From Muscardinus avellanarius (Eukaryota; Chordata; Mammalia; Rodentia; Gliridae), in contig OY726569.1 in the NCBI GenBank assembly GCA_963383645.1, positions 74,431,635 through 74,495,634 of the forward strand: a DNA stretch of 64,000 nt, read 5' to 3'. The notes beneath the pieces are model-generated. The model did no database searches and had not been told where the DNA came from. It saw only the letters and a list, made by a program, of their open reading frames with translations. The position numbers and the translations under genes were made by a program. Of the stretch, positions 53,433 through 63,534 are shown in pieces. Every line of letters begins with the position of its first letter. The first letter of the stretch is position 1.

Positions 53433-54539
53433 GAACCCCATGCTGCTCTCCAGTTTGCCTCTTCTCTGTCCCGGCCTTCCTGGTCCCTACTCTTTGGAAA
53501 CATCTCTGTACCTCACCCTATCTTACCCTATCCTGCCCCAAGCATCCCTCTCATGAATTCCCAAAGTCAGAACACGGTCCTGTTTAGAATGGCAGCACCT
53601 GCAGTCTGGCCACTCAACTCTGTCTCAGCAGTCAGGATGGGTCCTGGGTCCCTGGAAAGGTCTGGTGAGCCGTGAAAGGATGCAGCCCCTGTCTGTTCTC
53701 TGGGCCCGACTCGCTCTGAGGGGTTGCACTGGAGGATGGTCTTGACACTCAGGCCTCCTTTATCCCCCAAAGACCTAGAGCTAGGGGCACTTGCTAGGCT
53801 TTTCTCTCTTCACTACCAACCAGGGAAGTTCACCTGACTGTGACCTTGGGGTAAGCCATGACATTCCCCACTGGACCTCCTCCAAGCTGGCTGGTGACAT
53901 GGAGCATCACCCAGGGAGTGTCCCCTCTCACACCCCGTGGGAAAATACCTGCCAGGCATTGCAGATTTCCCGCGACACCCCGGCATTGCTAGAAAAGGCA
54001 CTTTCACAACATAGACATGTCCCGAGCAGCCTGTCTGTACAGCTTAGACGTCCTACGCCTGGGGGAGCCTGCGCGGCACAGGGTTTGGCAAGCACGGACA
54101 CCCCCGTGGTGGAGCTTGCTGGGGAGCAGTAGCACTGCCTCCAGCCAGGCAGCGGTTTGTAGATTAAGCTTGCCGGCTGAGGCTGAACTTCTGGAAGGAC
54201 TTGGGGAGTGTCTCAAAACAAACATACTGAGCCTGGGGCTGCCCAGTGTCTGGGATTTGTCTCTAGAGGTCTTAGGACAGCTGAGTTGCAAAGACTGGGA
54301 CTTTTGGTGCCAGAGCCTCTCTGTGGGATGGCCATTCCACACTCCTGTTTCAATCCTTTCTTTATTCATACATTTATTAATTCAGTCAACAAACTTTATC
54401 TGACATTATACAAAGCTGGATACTAGGTTCTTGGGGCACTGTAATGGGTAAGACTTAGTCTTTGCCCTCCAAGGGTTTGTAGACTAATAGGGAAGAGATT
54501 AAACAGCTACCTAAAACTCTTTGTTTATTGTTATTGTTT
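53433..54539. other. Intergenic sequence, mostly unique
   Basis: No gene supported. 54360-54520 ('catttattaattcagtcaac', 'tggatactaggttcttgggg') resembles an old L2-type end. Confidence 0.4.
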
Positions 54540-54730
54540 GATGGTACTAGGGAGTGAACTCGGAGGCATTGTAACTCTGAGCTACAACCCAGCCATTTTT
54601 ACTTTTTTTTTTTTTTTTAACCTTGAAACAGAGTCTCACTAAATTGCCTAGGCTGACCTCGAACCTGTGGTCCTCCTGTCTCAGCCTCCCAAATACTGGG
54701 ATTACGAGTGTGCATTGCCACACCTGGTTC
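54540..54730 (-). mobile_element. 7SL-ID SINE
   Basis: Antisense 'ggtactagggagtgaactc' to 'gcattgccacacctggt'. Confidence 0.75.
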
Positions 54731-54810
54731 AGCGACCTAAAACTTAAGGCAGAGTTTAAGAAACCAAAGCAAAGATACAAACAATAAAAGCTACAATATT
54801 TAGCCCATTC

Positions 54811-55282
54811 AAATAAAAAAGAAGAGCCGGGCGTGGTGGCGCACGCCTGTAATCCCCACGCTTGGGAGGCAGAGACAGGAGGATCGCGCAGGTTCTAAGC
54901 CAGCCACGCGTGCTGGTTTAGGAGACCCTGTTTCCAAATAAAAATGTAAAAATAGGTCTGGGAGTGTAGCCCGGAGGTAGAAGGGCTTCCAGGAACCCCA
55001 GTACCACCAAAAAATAAATAATAAATAAATAAATAAATAAAAAATAAAAAAGAAGAGCCGGGCGTGGTGGCGCACGCTTGTAATCCCCGCGCTTGGGAGG
55101 CTGAGACAGGAGGATCGCACGGGTTCAAAGCCAGCCTCAGCTACTTAGTGAGGCTTTCAGCAATTTAGTGAGACCCTGTTTCCAAATAAAATATTAAAAA
55201 GGTCTGGGAGTATAGCCTGGAGGTAGAAAGCCTCTGGGTTCCACCCCCAGTACCACCAAAAAATAAAAAATAAAAAAGAAGA
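54811..55282 (+). repeat. Two SINEs in the same target site (three TSD copies)
   Basis: aaataaaaaagaaga occurs at 54811-54825, 55042-55056 and 55268-55282. Between them lie two complete young SINEs, 54826-55041 and 55057-55267, in the same direction and of two different subfamilies (ID text 'aagggcttccagg' versus 'aaagcctctggg'). Confidence 0.93.
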
Positions 55283-55604
55283 AAGGAAACAAAAGGTTGT
55301 AATGCCAGAGCAGCGAAGCACCTGGTGGAGCTCCTGTCCTTGGGGGGTGACAGAGTCCCAGGGGAGATGTGGCTTGCTCTGGATCCTGAGAGACGAGGAA
55401 GGAAGGAGAGGCTGTGGGTAAAGTGGGAAGAAGAGAACTTCTCAGGCCATAAAGACTCGCCAGAAAAAAGGGAGCAACATCTAAACTAGGAACCTCAAGA
55501 AACTGCCATTTTTGCAGGTTAAAAAAAAAAGAAAAAAAGTCAGTTACAATTCCAATCTAATACATGATTGTCTTAAGAGCTGCTCAAATAAGAAATGCCC
55601 TTTC

Positions 55605-55784
55605 TAGCCAGGTGTGGTGGCATATTTATGTAATCCCAGTACTTGGGAAACTAAAACAGAAGGATCCAAGGTTTGAGGCCAGCCTCAGCAACTTAGTGAG
55701 ACCCTGTTTCAAAATAGAAGAGTAAAATAGGGCTGGGGTGTGGCTCAGAGGAAGAATGCTCCTGGGTTCAATCCCCAGTAACAC

Positions 55785-55829
<45 letters not shown>
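55605..55829 (+). mobile_element. 7SL-ID SINE with (CA)n tail
   Basis: 'agccaggtgtggtggcatat' to 'caatccccagtaacac' and then CA to 55829. Confidence 0.82.
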
Positions 55830-55831
<2 letters not shown>

Positions 55832-56252
55832 GAATTGCCTTTCTTTTCTGAGTTAGACTACATTTTAATAGTTTTAATCATGAGAAAGAAACTTCAGAAC
55901 ACCCTAGAGTCTTCCTGTCTAGGAGTCTATTTTCTACTAAAAAAAAGCACTGAGAGTCGCTCTTTCTGGTCATAACCGGCCGGCTCGTGTCGTCAGAAGG
56001 CTCCTGCACTGTCCAAGTCCCCGGCACAGGCCCTTTTACTGGCTCATCTGGACAGACAGAAGGGACACCCACTACTTTGCAACTAAACTTCTGCCAGCAA
56101 GAGCCAGGCGGCCATTTTGATGTCACACATTAACCCCTTTTTTTGTTTTCATGAGGGCACAACATGAGACAGAGAGAGTAGTTAGGCACAGCTACAACAT
56201 TCTTCCCTTGACACGTTTTTATATTTTTCATGAGCGGTATTAAAAATAATCA

Positions 56253-56314
56253 ACATAGCTGGGCAAGGTGATGCACACCTGTAATCCGAGTGCTTGGGAG
56301 GCTGAGATAGGAGG
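56253..56314 (+). mobile_element. 3'-truncated 7SL half
   Basis: 'agctgggcaaggtgatgcac' to 'aggctgagataggagg'; nothing of the rest remains. Confidence 0.6.
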
Positions 56315-56678
56315 TAGAATAGAAGAAATAAAATTTTAGGTAGAAAGGAGACAAATCGGGAAGGAAAGGAGAATATAGTTTTAAAATCTGGAAAGGTCAC
56401 CATCTCTAACTCCTACAGGGTGTGTCTCAGGCAGAAGCCTCCAGAGCCCGCGCTCTTAATCACAGTGGCCTCTTTTCCCCACCTGAGTTGCCTGGGTTGC
56501 TTAGTAGAGTCCAGAGACCAGCCACCCACCGGACAAAGGTCTGGAGACCAGCCACCCTCCACTTTCCCCATTGCCAGGGGAACCTGAAGATCAAGAGGAA
56601 ATCCAGACCGCCACTGTGGGATCCCACCCACCAACTCTTGGAAGTTCTGTAAAAGAACTAAAAGCAGAAGCTCTTCCA

Positions 56679-56684
<6 letters not shown>

Positions 56685-56719
<35 letters not shown>

Positions 56720-56923
56720 GCGGTCTGGGGATGATGGAACCCAGAGGCATTCAACCTCCAAGTTACGCCCCCTGCCCAATTTTTTATTCTTTATTTTTAA
56801 ACAGGGTCTCACTGAGTTGCAGAGGGCCTCACTAAGTACTGAGGCTGTCCGTGAACCGTGATCATCCAGTCTCAGCCTCCCAAGTGCTGGGATTACAAGC
56901 GTGCGCCACCACAGCTGGCATTC
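56685..56923 (-). mobile_element. 7SL-ID SINE with 10-bp TSD
   Basis: T34 tail, 'gcggtctggggatgatgg' with a small gat duplication, ends 'ccaccacagctggc'. Flanks tccacctctt at 56675-56684 and 56924-56933. Confidence 0.87.
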
Positions 56924-57045
56924 TCCACCTCTTAAAATGGCCTTCCTTCCCCCTCAAATCTCTCATTTTTTCCTAAGTAAAACCTCTGCCTTTATCTCTG
57001 ATTGACAAGTTGACAAGAACCTATAGAAGTTATTGTGTTTTCCCA

Positions 57046-57565
57046 TGACAGGAGGGTTGCAGATTAGAGGACAGCCTCAGCAATTTAGGGAGACCCCCAG
57101 CAACTTAGTGAGACCCTGTTTCGAAAGTAAAGAATAAACCGGGCGTGGTGGTGCATGCTTGTAATCCCAGCATTTGGGAGACTGAGACAGGAGGATCCGG
57201 GTTTGTGGACAGCCTCAGCTACTTAGTGAGGCCCTTTGCAACTCAGTAAGACCTTGTTTCAAAACAAAACATAAAGAATAGGGCTGGGAGCCGGGCGTGG
57301 TGGCGCACGCTTGTAATCCCCGCACTTGGGAGGCAGAGACAGGAGGATCGCACAGGTTCGAAGCCAGCCGCACGCACTGGCTTAGGAGACCCTGTTTCCA
57401 AATAAAAATGTAAAAATAGGTCTGGGAGTGTAGCCCGGAGGTAGAAGGGCTTCCAGGAACCCCAGTACCATTAAAAAAAAAGAAAAAGAAAAAGAAAAAA
57501 AAGAATAGGGCTGGGATGTCACTCTGAGGTAAAATTCCCCTGTGTTCCATCCCTAGTACCCCCCC
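57046..57565 (+). mobile_element. Sense SINE cluster with a nested young copy
   Basis: A 5'-truncated 7SL half (57046-57135) is followed by a 7SL half (57138-57289) whose linker contains a complete young SINE (57290-57499). The outer ID half follows at 57507-57560. Confidence 0.82.
57290..57499 (+). mobile_element. Nested young 7SL-ID SINE with 17-bp TSD
   Basis: aaagaatagggctggga flanks it at 57273-57289 and 57500-57516, within the linker and first bases of the outer ID half. Confidence 0.92.
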
Positions 57566-57593
57566 CACACACACACACAAAGTAAAGAATAGA

Positions 57594-57898
57594 GCCAGGC
57601 ATGGTGGCACACACTTGTAATCACAGTACAAGGAGGCTGAGACAAGAGGATCGCAGGATTGTGGCCAGCCTCAGCTGCTCAGTGAGGCCCTCTACAACTT
57701 AGTGAGACCCTGTTTCAAAATAAAGAATTAAAAAATAGGGCTGGAGGTGTAGCTTGAAGGTCGAATGCCCCTGGGTTCCATCCTCAGCACCGTAAAAAAA
57801 TAAAAATAAAAAATAAAGAATAGGGCTGAAGGTGTATCTCAGAGGTAGAATGCCCTGGGTTCAATCCCTAGCAACACACACACACACATACACACTTA
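57594..57898 (+). mobile_element. 7SL-ID SINE, second ID half and CA tail
   Basis: Dimer 57594-57800; a second ID half 57822-57872 ends 'caatccctagcaacac' into CA to 57898. Confidence 0.78.
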
Positions 57899-58151
57899 CA
57901 ATGCACCTTGACTTGGAAATTCTATGCCTTAATTCATTCCTGTTGCTATGACACAATCTCTTAGACTGATTAATTTATGAACAAATAAAATTTATTTACT
58001 TTTTTTTTTGTACAGGCATGAGCCATCATACCTGGCCCAAAGGTTCTTTTTTACTGTGTTGAAAATGCATGGAGGAGGGTAGACGTGGGTGCACAGAATG
58101 CTAGCACAAGAATTCAGGAGTCACTCAGGAATTTGCTAAGATGCAGGTCCT

Positions 58152-58528
58152 AAACCGGGAGTGGTGGCACACGCTTGTAATCCCAGCATTTGGGAGGCTG
58201 AGACAGAAGAATCATGGTTCGCGGCCAGCCTCAGCTACTTAGTAGGCCCTTTGCAACTCAGTAAGTCCCTATTTCAAAATAAGAAATAAGACAGGCATGG
58301 TGGTGCACGCTTGTAATCCCAGCACTTGGGAGGCTGAGACAGGAGGATCGCACAGGTTCGAAGCCAGCCTCAGCTACTTAGTGAGGCTCTCAGCAACTTA
58401 GTGAGACCCTGTTTCCAAATAAAATATAAAATAGGTCTGGAAGCATAGCCTGGAGGTAGAAAGCCCCTGGGTTCCACATAGGATTGAGTGTGTAGCTTGG
58501 AAGTAGAATGCCCGTGGATACCATTCCC

Positions 58529-58563
<35 letters not shown>
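58152..58563 (+). mobile_element. Composite nested SINE with TSD and (CA)n tail
   Basis: atgcaggtcct flanks the whole at 58141-58151 and 58564-58574. Inside are an outer 7SL half, a second SINE from about 58288 and the outer ID half ending 'cattcccagtaac' into CA. Confidence 0.82.
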
Positions 58564-58566
<3 letters not shown>

Positions 58567-58744
58567 CAGGTCCTTATTCTGCATTCTGCATTTTCCCCAC
58601 ACCAGTTCTGTGCTGCAGACCACACCTGGAGGAGCAAGGGGCTTATCCCTTCACCCAGGGCTGGCAGGGGAGATGGGGACAAGTGGGCTAACCCCAGACC
58701 TTTTTTCAAGGCAGAGTTCCAGAATTTGGCAATGGATAGGATGA

Positions 58745-58746
<2 letters not shown>

Positions 58747-58806
<60 letters not shown>
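58747..58806 (+). repeat. (GA)n microsatellite
   Basis: About 29 uninterrupted GA units. Confidence 0.95.
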
Positions 58807-58809
<3 letters not shown>

Positions 58810-58825
58810 CAAGAATGACTCGCCG

Positions 58826-59162
58826 CTGGGCGTGGTGGCACACACATGTAATCCCAGTACTTGGGATTGTAAGTGTCAAGGCCATTCTCAGCAGTCTAGT
58901 GACATCCTCAGCAATTTAGCAAGACTATTTCAAAATTTAAAACTACGCAGGGCTCACTGGTGCACACCTATTCACCTATTCAGGTACTCAGGAGTCTGAG
59001 ACGGGAGGATTGCAGGTCCAAGGCCGGCCTCGGCATCTTAGTGAGGCTTTCAGCAACTGAGACCCTGTTTCAAAATAAAATAGGGGTTGAGGTGCAGCTC
59101 AGAGGTATACTGCCTCTGGGTTCAATCCCTAGTACAAATAAAATAAAATAAAATAAAATAAA
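58826..59162 (+). mobile_element. Two degenerate 7SL-ID SINEs
   Basis: 58826-58945 (7SL half with deletions) and 58947-59162, the latter ending 'caatccctagtac' and an AAAT tail. Confidence 0.65.
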
Positions 59163-59815
59163 GTACTGGCATACTTTGGGTGGGCTCTCTGAGATGCAGG
59201 AGACTGGCAAGGATTTGACGGGAGGGACTGAGAGTTTAGAGCTGGGCATTAGTAGATGGAAATGCTGACGAGAGCCTCAAGTTGGGAACGGAAACCCCAA
59301 GACCAGGTAGATAGAGGAGATCCTCCACCTGCCTCCCCTCCCCACTGCATTCCCCCACCCAGGAAGTCCAGCGCTGGCTCACCCCAAAGCCTCAAGGCAA
59401 ACCTTTCCGTCCCGCAGGCCCCAGCCCTCAGCGCCTTCTGACTAGTCCATGCCAGAAGGACGGTGCCCTCCATGGCCGCAGAGTGCCGAGGCCTCAGAAA
59501 ATAGGACAGTTTGCCAGAGAAAGGACCCACTCTCCTCTCTGACAGGACAAAAGACACTGTCTTTTAAAGAAGTTCTCTCTGACCTTCATCTTGGATCAGG
59601 CCGGTGTGGAAGCAGAAGCAGGATTCTGCTTAGGGGCCTGGTACCCATGAAACCAGGTTGGCCCAGCCCACTGGCGCCATCTAGTGTCAGATGAGGAGGT
59701 GGCCCTCTGCTTATGCCAGGTAGTTTTGAGCAGCTGGGGCTCTGGGTGGGAAGATGTGACCTAGGGGGTCTAGGGAAAATAGATTCCCATGTGGACTCTA
59801 CTCAGTTGTTAGTGC
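59163..59815. other. Intergenic, mostly unique sequence
   Basis: GC-richer between 59270 and 59480. No splice-flanked conserved coding sequence recognised. Confidence 0.35.
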
Positions 59816-60470
59816 TGGTACAATGAATTGCCCAAGAGTGGTTTAATAAAGCAACTGTATTACCTCACAATTCTGGAGAAGTCTGAAATTGAGATGTCCA
59901 GAGGGCCTGCTTCCTCTGAAAGCTCTAGGGAGACTCAGTCCTGCCTCCCCCAAGCCTTGGGTGGCTGCTGACAACTGTGTTATTGGCTAGCTGGTAGCTG
60001 CACCACTCACGTCTCTTCATATGGCTGTCTTCCCTGTGAGTCTGTTGGCTCAAATTTCCCTCTTCCCGCTGGGCGTGGTGGCACATGCTTGTTATCCCTG
60101 CGCTTGGGAGGCTGAGACAGGAGGATCGCACGGGTTCGAAGCCAGCCTCAGCTACTTAGTGAGACCCTGTTTCCAAATAAAATATAAAAAAGGTCTGGGA
60201 GTATATCCCGGAGGTAGAAAGCCTCTGGGTTCCACCCCCAGTACCACCAAAAAAATAAAAAACTAAAAAATTTCCCTCTTCCCATAAGGACACTAGCCAT
60301 CAGGTTAGAGCCTGTCCAATCCTGGATGACCTCATCTCATCTTGATTACATCTACAAAGACCCTATTTCCAAGTAAGGCCACTTTCATTCACAGGTAATG
60401 GGATGAGATAGGACTTAAACTTTATGGGGGGGAAGGGAGGGGGGCACAATTCAATTCACTACAGATATCA
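59816..60470 (+). mobile_element. Ancient mammalian interspersed repeat, split by a SINE
   Basis: 'acctcacaattctggagaag', 'gaaagctctagggagac', 'cttgattacatctacaaaga' and 'gggggcacaattcaattcac' are text of a widespread old repeat whose name I cannot give with confidence. The SINE at 60068-60267 splits it. Confidence 0.55.
60068..60267 (+). mobile_element. 7SL-ID dimer SINE with 16-bp TSD
   Basis: Exactly 200 bp from gctgggcgtggtggcacatg to the A-rich tail. It is flanked by aaatttccctcttccc at 60052-60067 and 60268-60283. A good reference for element boundaries. Confidence 0.93.
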
Positions 60471-60533
60471 TTGGCTCAACACATGTTCATTGGTTCAACA
60501 CATCTAAGCATCAGCAAAGTGCCAGGCTGGGGC

Positions 60534-60535
<2 letters not shown>

Positions 60536-60578
<43 letters not shown>

Positions 60579-60773
60579 ATTACTAGGCATGGAATCCAGG
60601 GGCGTTCTAATTCTGAGCAATACTCCCAGCCCTATTTTATTTCTTTATTTTGAAACAGGGTCTCAGTTGCTAAGAGCCTCACTAAGTTGCTGAGGCTGAC
60701 TTTGAACCTGCAATCTCCCTGTCTCAGCCTTCCAAGTACAGGGATTTTAAGTGTGTGCCACTAAACCCAGCTC
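60536..60773 (-). mobile_element. 7SL-ID SINE with (TG)n at its 3' end
   Basis: TG tract 60536-60574 leads into 'attactaggcatggaatcc'; the element ends 'gtgccactaaacccagct'. Confidence 0.78.
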
Positions 60774-60785
60774 CACATGTGCTCT

Positions 60786-61021
60786 TAATTTTTTTATTTT
60801 ATTATTATTATTTTTTATTTTTTTGGTGGTATTGAGGGTGGAACCCAGGGGCTTTTTACCTCCAGGATATACTCCCAGATTTATTTTATACTTTATTTGG
60901 AAACAAATAAAGTTGCTGAGAGCCTCACTAAGTAGCTGAGGCTGGCTTTGAACCTGTACAATCCTCCTGTCTCAGCCTCCCCAGCACAGGGATTATAAGT
61001 GTGCGCCACCACACCCGGCTT
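60786..61021 (-). mobile_element. 7SL-ID SINE
   Basis: 'ggtggtattgagggtggaacc' to 'gcgccaccacacccggct', with a small internal rearrangement (ggaaacaaataaagttgctg). 'cacatg.gctc' flanks both sides. Confidence 0.8.
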
Positions 61022-61109
61022 ACACATGCGCTCCTTAAAGCATCATCACTGACCTGTGGCAGGACTCTTACCCTTGGCTCTTCACTTGGAGGACCCTGGA
61101 GACTCCGTG

Positions 61110-61210
61110 TTTTCTCTCTTTCTTTCTCCTCTTCCTCCTTCTCTTCCTCCTCTTCCTCCTTCTTTTTGTACTTGGGATTGAACCCAGGGGCATTCTACCC
61201 CTGAGCCCTT

Positions 61211-61262
<52 letters not shown>

Positions 61263-61480
61263 CAGAGAGAGAGAGAGAGAGACTGAGACTGGGAATTGAA
61301 TCCATTCTACCTCTGAGCTACACCCTCAGCCCTATTTTTTATTCTTTATTTTGAAACAGGGTCTCACTAAGTTGCAGAGGGCTAAGTAGCTGAGGCTGGC
61401 TAAGAACCTGCCATCCTCCCATCTCAGCCTTCCAAGTACTGGGATTACAAGTGTGCACCACCACACCTTGTCATGTGTGG
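61110..61480 (-). mobile_element. CT-tailed ID half and a 7SL-ID SINE around TG/GA repeats
   Basis: A CT-rich tract (61110-61165) adjoins an antisense ID half (61166-61208). Then follow (TG) 61213-61261, (GA) 61263-61281 and an antisense dimer 61289-61480. Confidence 0.75.
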
Positions 61481-61510
61481 CTGAGCCCTTTCTATTTTAA
61501 AATGTAAAAC

Positions 61511-61933
61511 AAGCCAGGTGTGGTGGTGCACACTTGTAATCCCAGTACTTAGGAGGCGGAGACAGGAGGATTGCAGGTTCGCAGCTAGCCTCAGCTACCT
61601 AGCGAGGCCCTCTGAAACTCAGTGAGATCTTGTTTCAAAAAAGTAAAGAATAATGCCGGGCATGTTAGCTTGTAATCCCAGTACTTAGGAGGCTGAGATA
61701 GAATTGCTGGTTGGCAGCCATCCTCAGCCACTTAGTGAGGCTCTCTGCAATTTAGTGAGACTCTGTTTCAAAATAAAGAACAAAAAATAGGGCTGGGGGT
61801 GTAGCTCAGAGGTAGAATGCCCCTGGAATAAATTGAAACAAGGTCTAAGTTGCTGCAGCTGGCCTTGAACCTGCAATCCTTCTGTCTCAGCCTCCCAAGT
61901 ATTAGGGTTACAGACATGTGCCACCACCCAAGG
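61511..61933 (+). mobile_element. Two sense 7SL-ID SINEs and an antisense 7SL half
   Basis: 61511-61645 (sense 7SL half), 61651-61825 (sense dimer), then 61835-61933 in antisense ('ggtctaagttgctgcagctgg' to 'gtgccaccacccaagg'). Confidence 0.7.
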
Positions 61934-61951
61934 CTTACCCCAGCACTTTCT

Positions 61952-62272
61952 CCTCCTCCTCCTCCTCCTCCTCCTCCTCCTCCTCCTCCTCCTCCTCCTC
62001 CTCCTCCTCCTCTTCTTCTTCTTCTTCTTCTTCTTCTTCTTCTTCTTCTTCTTCTTCTTCTTCTTCTTTTTTGTGGTACTGGGGGTAGAACCCAGAGGCT
62101 TTCTACCTCCAGGCTATACTCCCAGACCTATTTTATATTTTATTTGGAAACAGGGTCTCACAAGTTGCTGAAAGCCTCACTAAGTAGCTGAGGCGGGCTT
62201 CGAACCCATGCGATCCTCCTGTCTCAGCCTCCCAAGCGTGGGGATTACAAGCATGCGCCACCACGCCCGGCA
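61952..62272 (-). mobile_element. 7SL-ID SINE whose tail is a (GGA)n(GAA)n repeat, with 15-bp TSD
   Basis: accccagcactttct flanks it at 61937-61951 and 62273-62287. On the + strand the element begins with (TCC)n(TTC)n (61952-62068) and continues 'ttttgtggtactgggggtag' to 'ccaccacgcccggc'. Confidence 0.92.
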
Positions 62273-62303
62273 ACCCCAGCACTTTCTGCAATTTACCCCA
62301 ATC

Positions 62304-62304
<1 letters not shown>

Positions 62305-62362
<58 letters not shown>

Positions 62363-62381
62363 TCCTTCTTTCTTTCTTTCT
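62305..62381 (+). repeat. (TTTC)n microsatellite
   Basis: About 19 TTTC units, directly followed by the ID end of an antisense SINE ('ttggtattggggattg'). Confidence 0.93.
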
Positions 62382-62683
62382 TTTGGTATTGGGGATTGAT
62401 TCCAGGGGCGGTCTATATCTGAGCTTTTATTCTTTATTTAGAAACAGGGTCTAAGTTGCAGAGGGCCTCACTAAATTGCTAAGGCTGGGCAGGAACTTAC
62501 AATCTTCCTGTCTCAGCCTCCCAAGTACTAGGATTACAAGCAGGCACCACCACACCCAGCCTATTTTTATTTTGAAGTGAGATCTTCCTAAATTGCTGAG
62601 GCTGGCCTCAAATCTGTGATCCTCCTGTCTCAGCTTCACAAGTACTGGGATTACAGGCATGAGCCACCGTGCCCAGGTAACTC
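62382..62683 (-). mobile_element. Antisense 7SL-ID SINE and a lone 7SL half
   Basis: 62382-62562 ends 'ccaccacacccagcc'; 62566-62683 is a B1-like half ending 'gagccaccgtgcccagg'. Confidence 0.75.
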
Positions 62684-62699
62684 TGGGTATTTTGTTGAG

Positions 62700-63070
62700 A
62701 AAGATGGAAGGAGGGCAGGAGAGAGAAAAGGACTGTAAGAAAGAGGAGCAGGAGATGACACAGGGGAAGGGTATAGACAGTTGGCGAGAGCTTTCCAAAG
62801 GGATTTGAGCCAGGTCTTGAAGCAATGGGAATTTTTCAAGCATAAAACAGAAGGGCTAGAGGGAGGCCTTCCGGCAGGGTTAACAGCATGGGCAGGGCCT
62901 AGGGTGTGTGTGGGGCGGGGGCTGTTGGGGGAACAGGAGGGAATTAGGTGGGATTGAAAAGGAAGGCAAGGGTCAAATAACATCGACGTGAAGCCATGGC
63001 TATATCGTGAAGGGCTTTGAGGATCACTGTCATGGCTTGAAATGTCATATAGTAGAGGAGCACCCTCGAA
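62700..63070 (-). mobile_element. L2-like fragment
   Basis: 'gatttgagccaggtcttgaa' and 'gaagggctttgaggatcac' resemble the antisense of an old L2 3' region. Confidence 0.35.
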
Positions 63071-63329
63071 TGCTTTAACACATGCACTAGGTGCCATACT
63101 TACTAAGGAAGGGGCGATGCAGCTGGCAGAGATCTATGAGACAGGCTCCTCCTCCTAGATAAGAGTTATTAAGTTATCTGGAGCTACCCATAGCTGAACA
63201 TGGGGAGAGTCTCTGAGAGTGGTGCATCCAGAGAGGGCTTGGGAGCGCTGTGCCCCTTCCCAAATGCCTTGCTCCACCCATCTCTCCATCAGTCTCCTTT
63301 GTAATAGCCCTTATAACAAACCAGTAAGC

Positions 63330-63531
63330 TGTTGTAGTGCCACCTGCCTGGAATCCCAGTACTTGGGAGGCTGAGACTGGAGGATTGCAGGTTCGTAGCC
63401 AGTCTCAGCAACTTAGGCCCTCTGCAACTTAATGAGACTCTGTTTCAAAATAAAAATAAAATAAGGGTGTAGCTCAGAGGGAGAATGTCCCTGGGTTCAG
63501 TCTCCAGCAACAATCATTATCATCATCATCA
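63330..63531 (+). mobile_element. 7SL-ID SINE with (CAT)n tail
   Basis: 'gtagtgccacctgcctggaa' to 'cagtctccagcaacaatc' and a short ATC repeat. Confidence 0.72.
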
Positions 63532-63534
63532 ACC

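Noticed and set aside
52423..53556. Very long open frames (up to 377 codons) on both strands
   Set aside because: They are translations of the polypyrimidine repeat (runs of Ser, Pro, Phe, or Arg and Glu) fused to SINE text; no real protein features.
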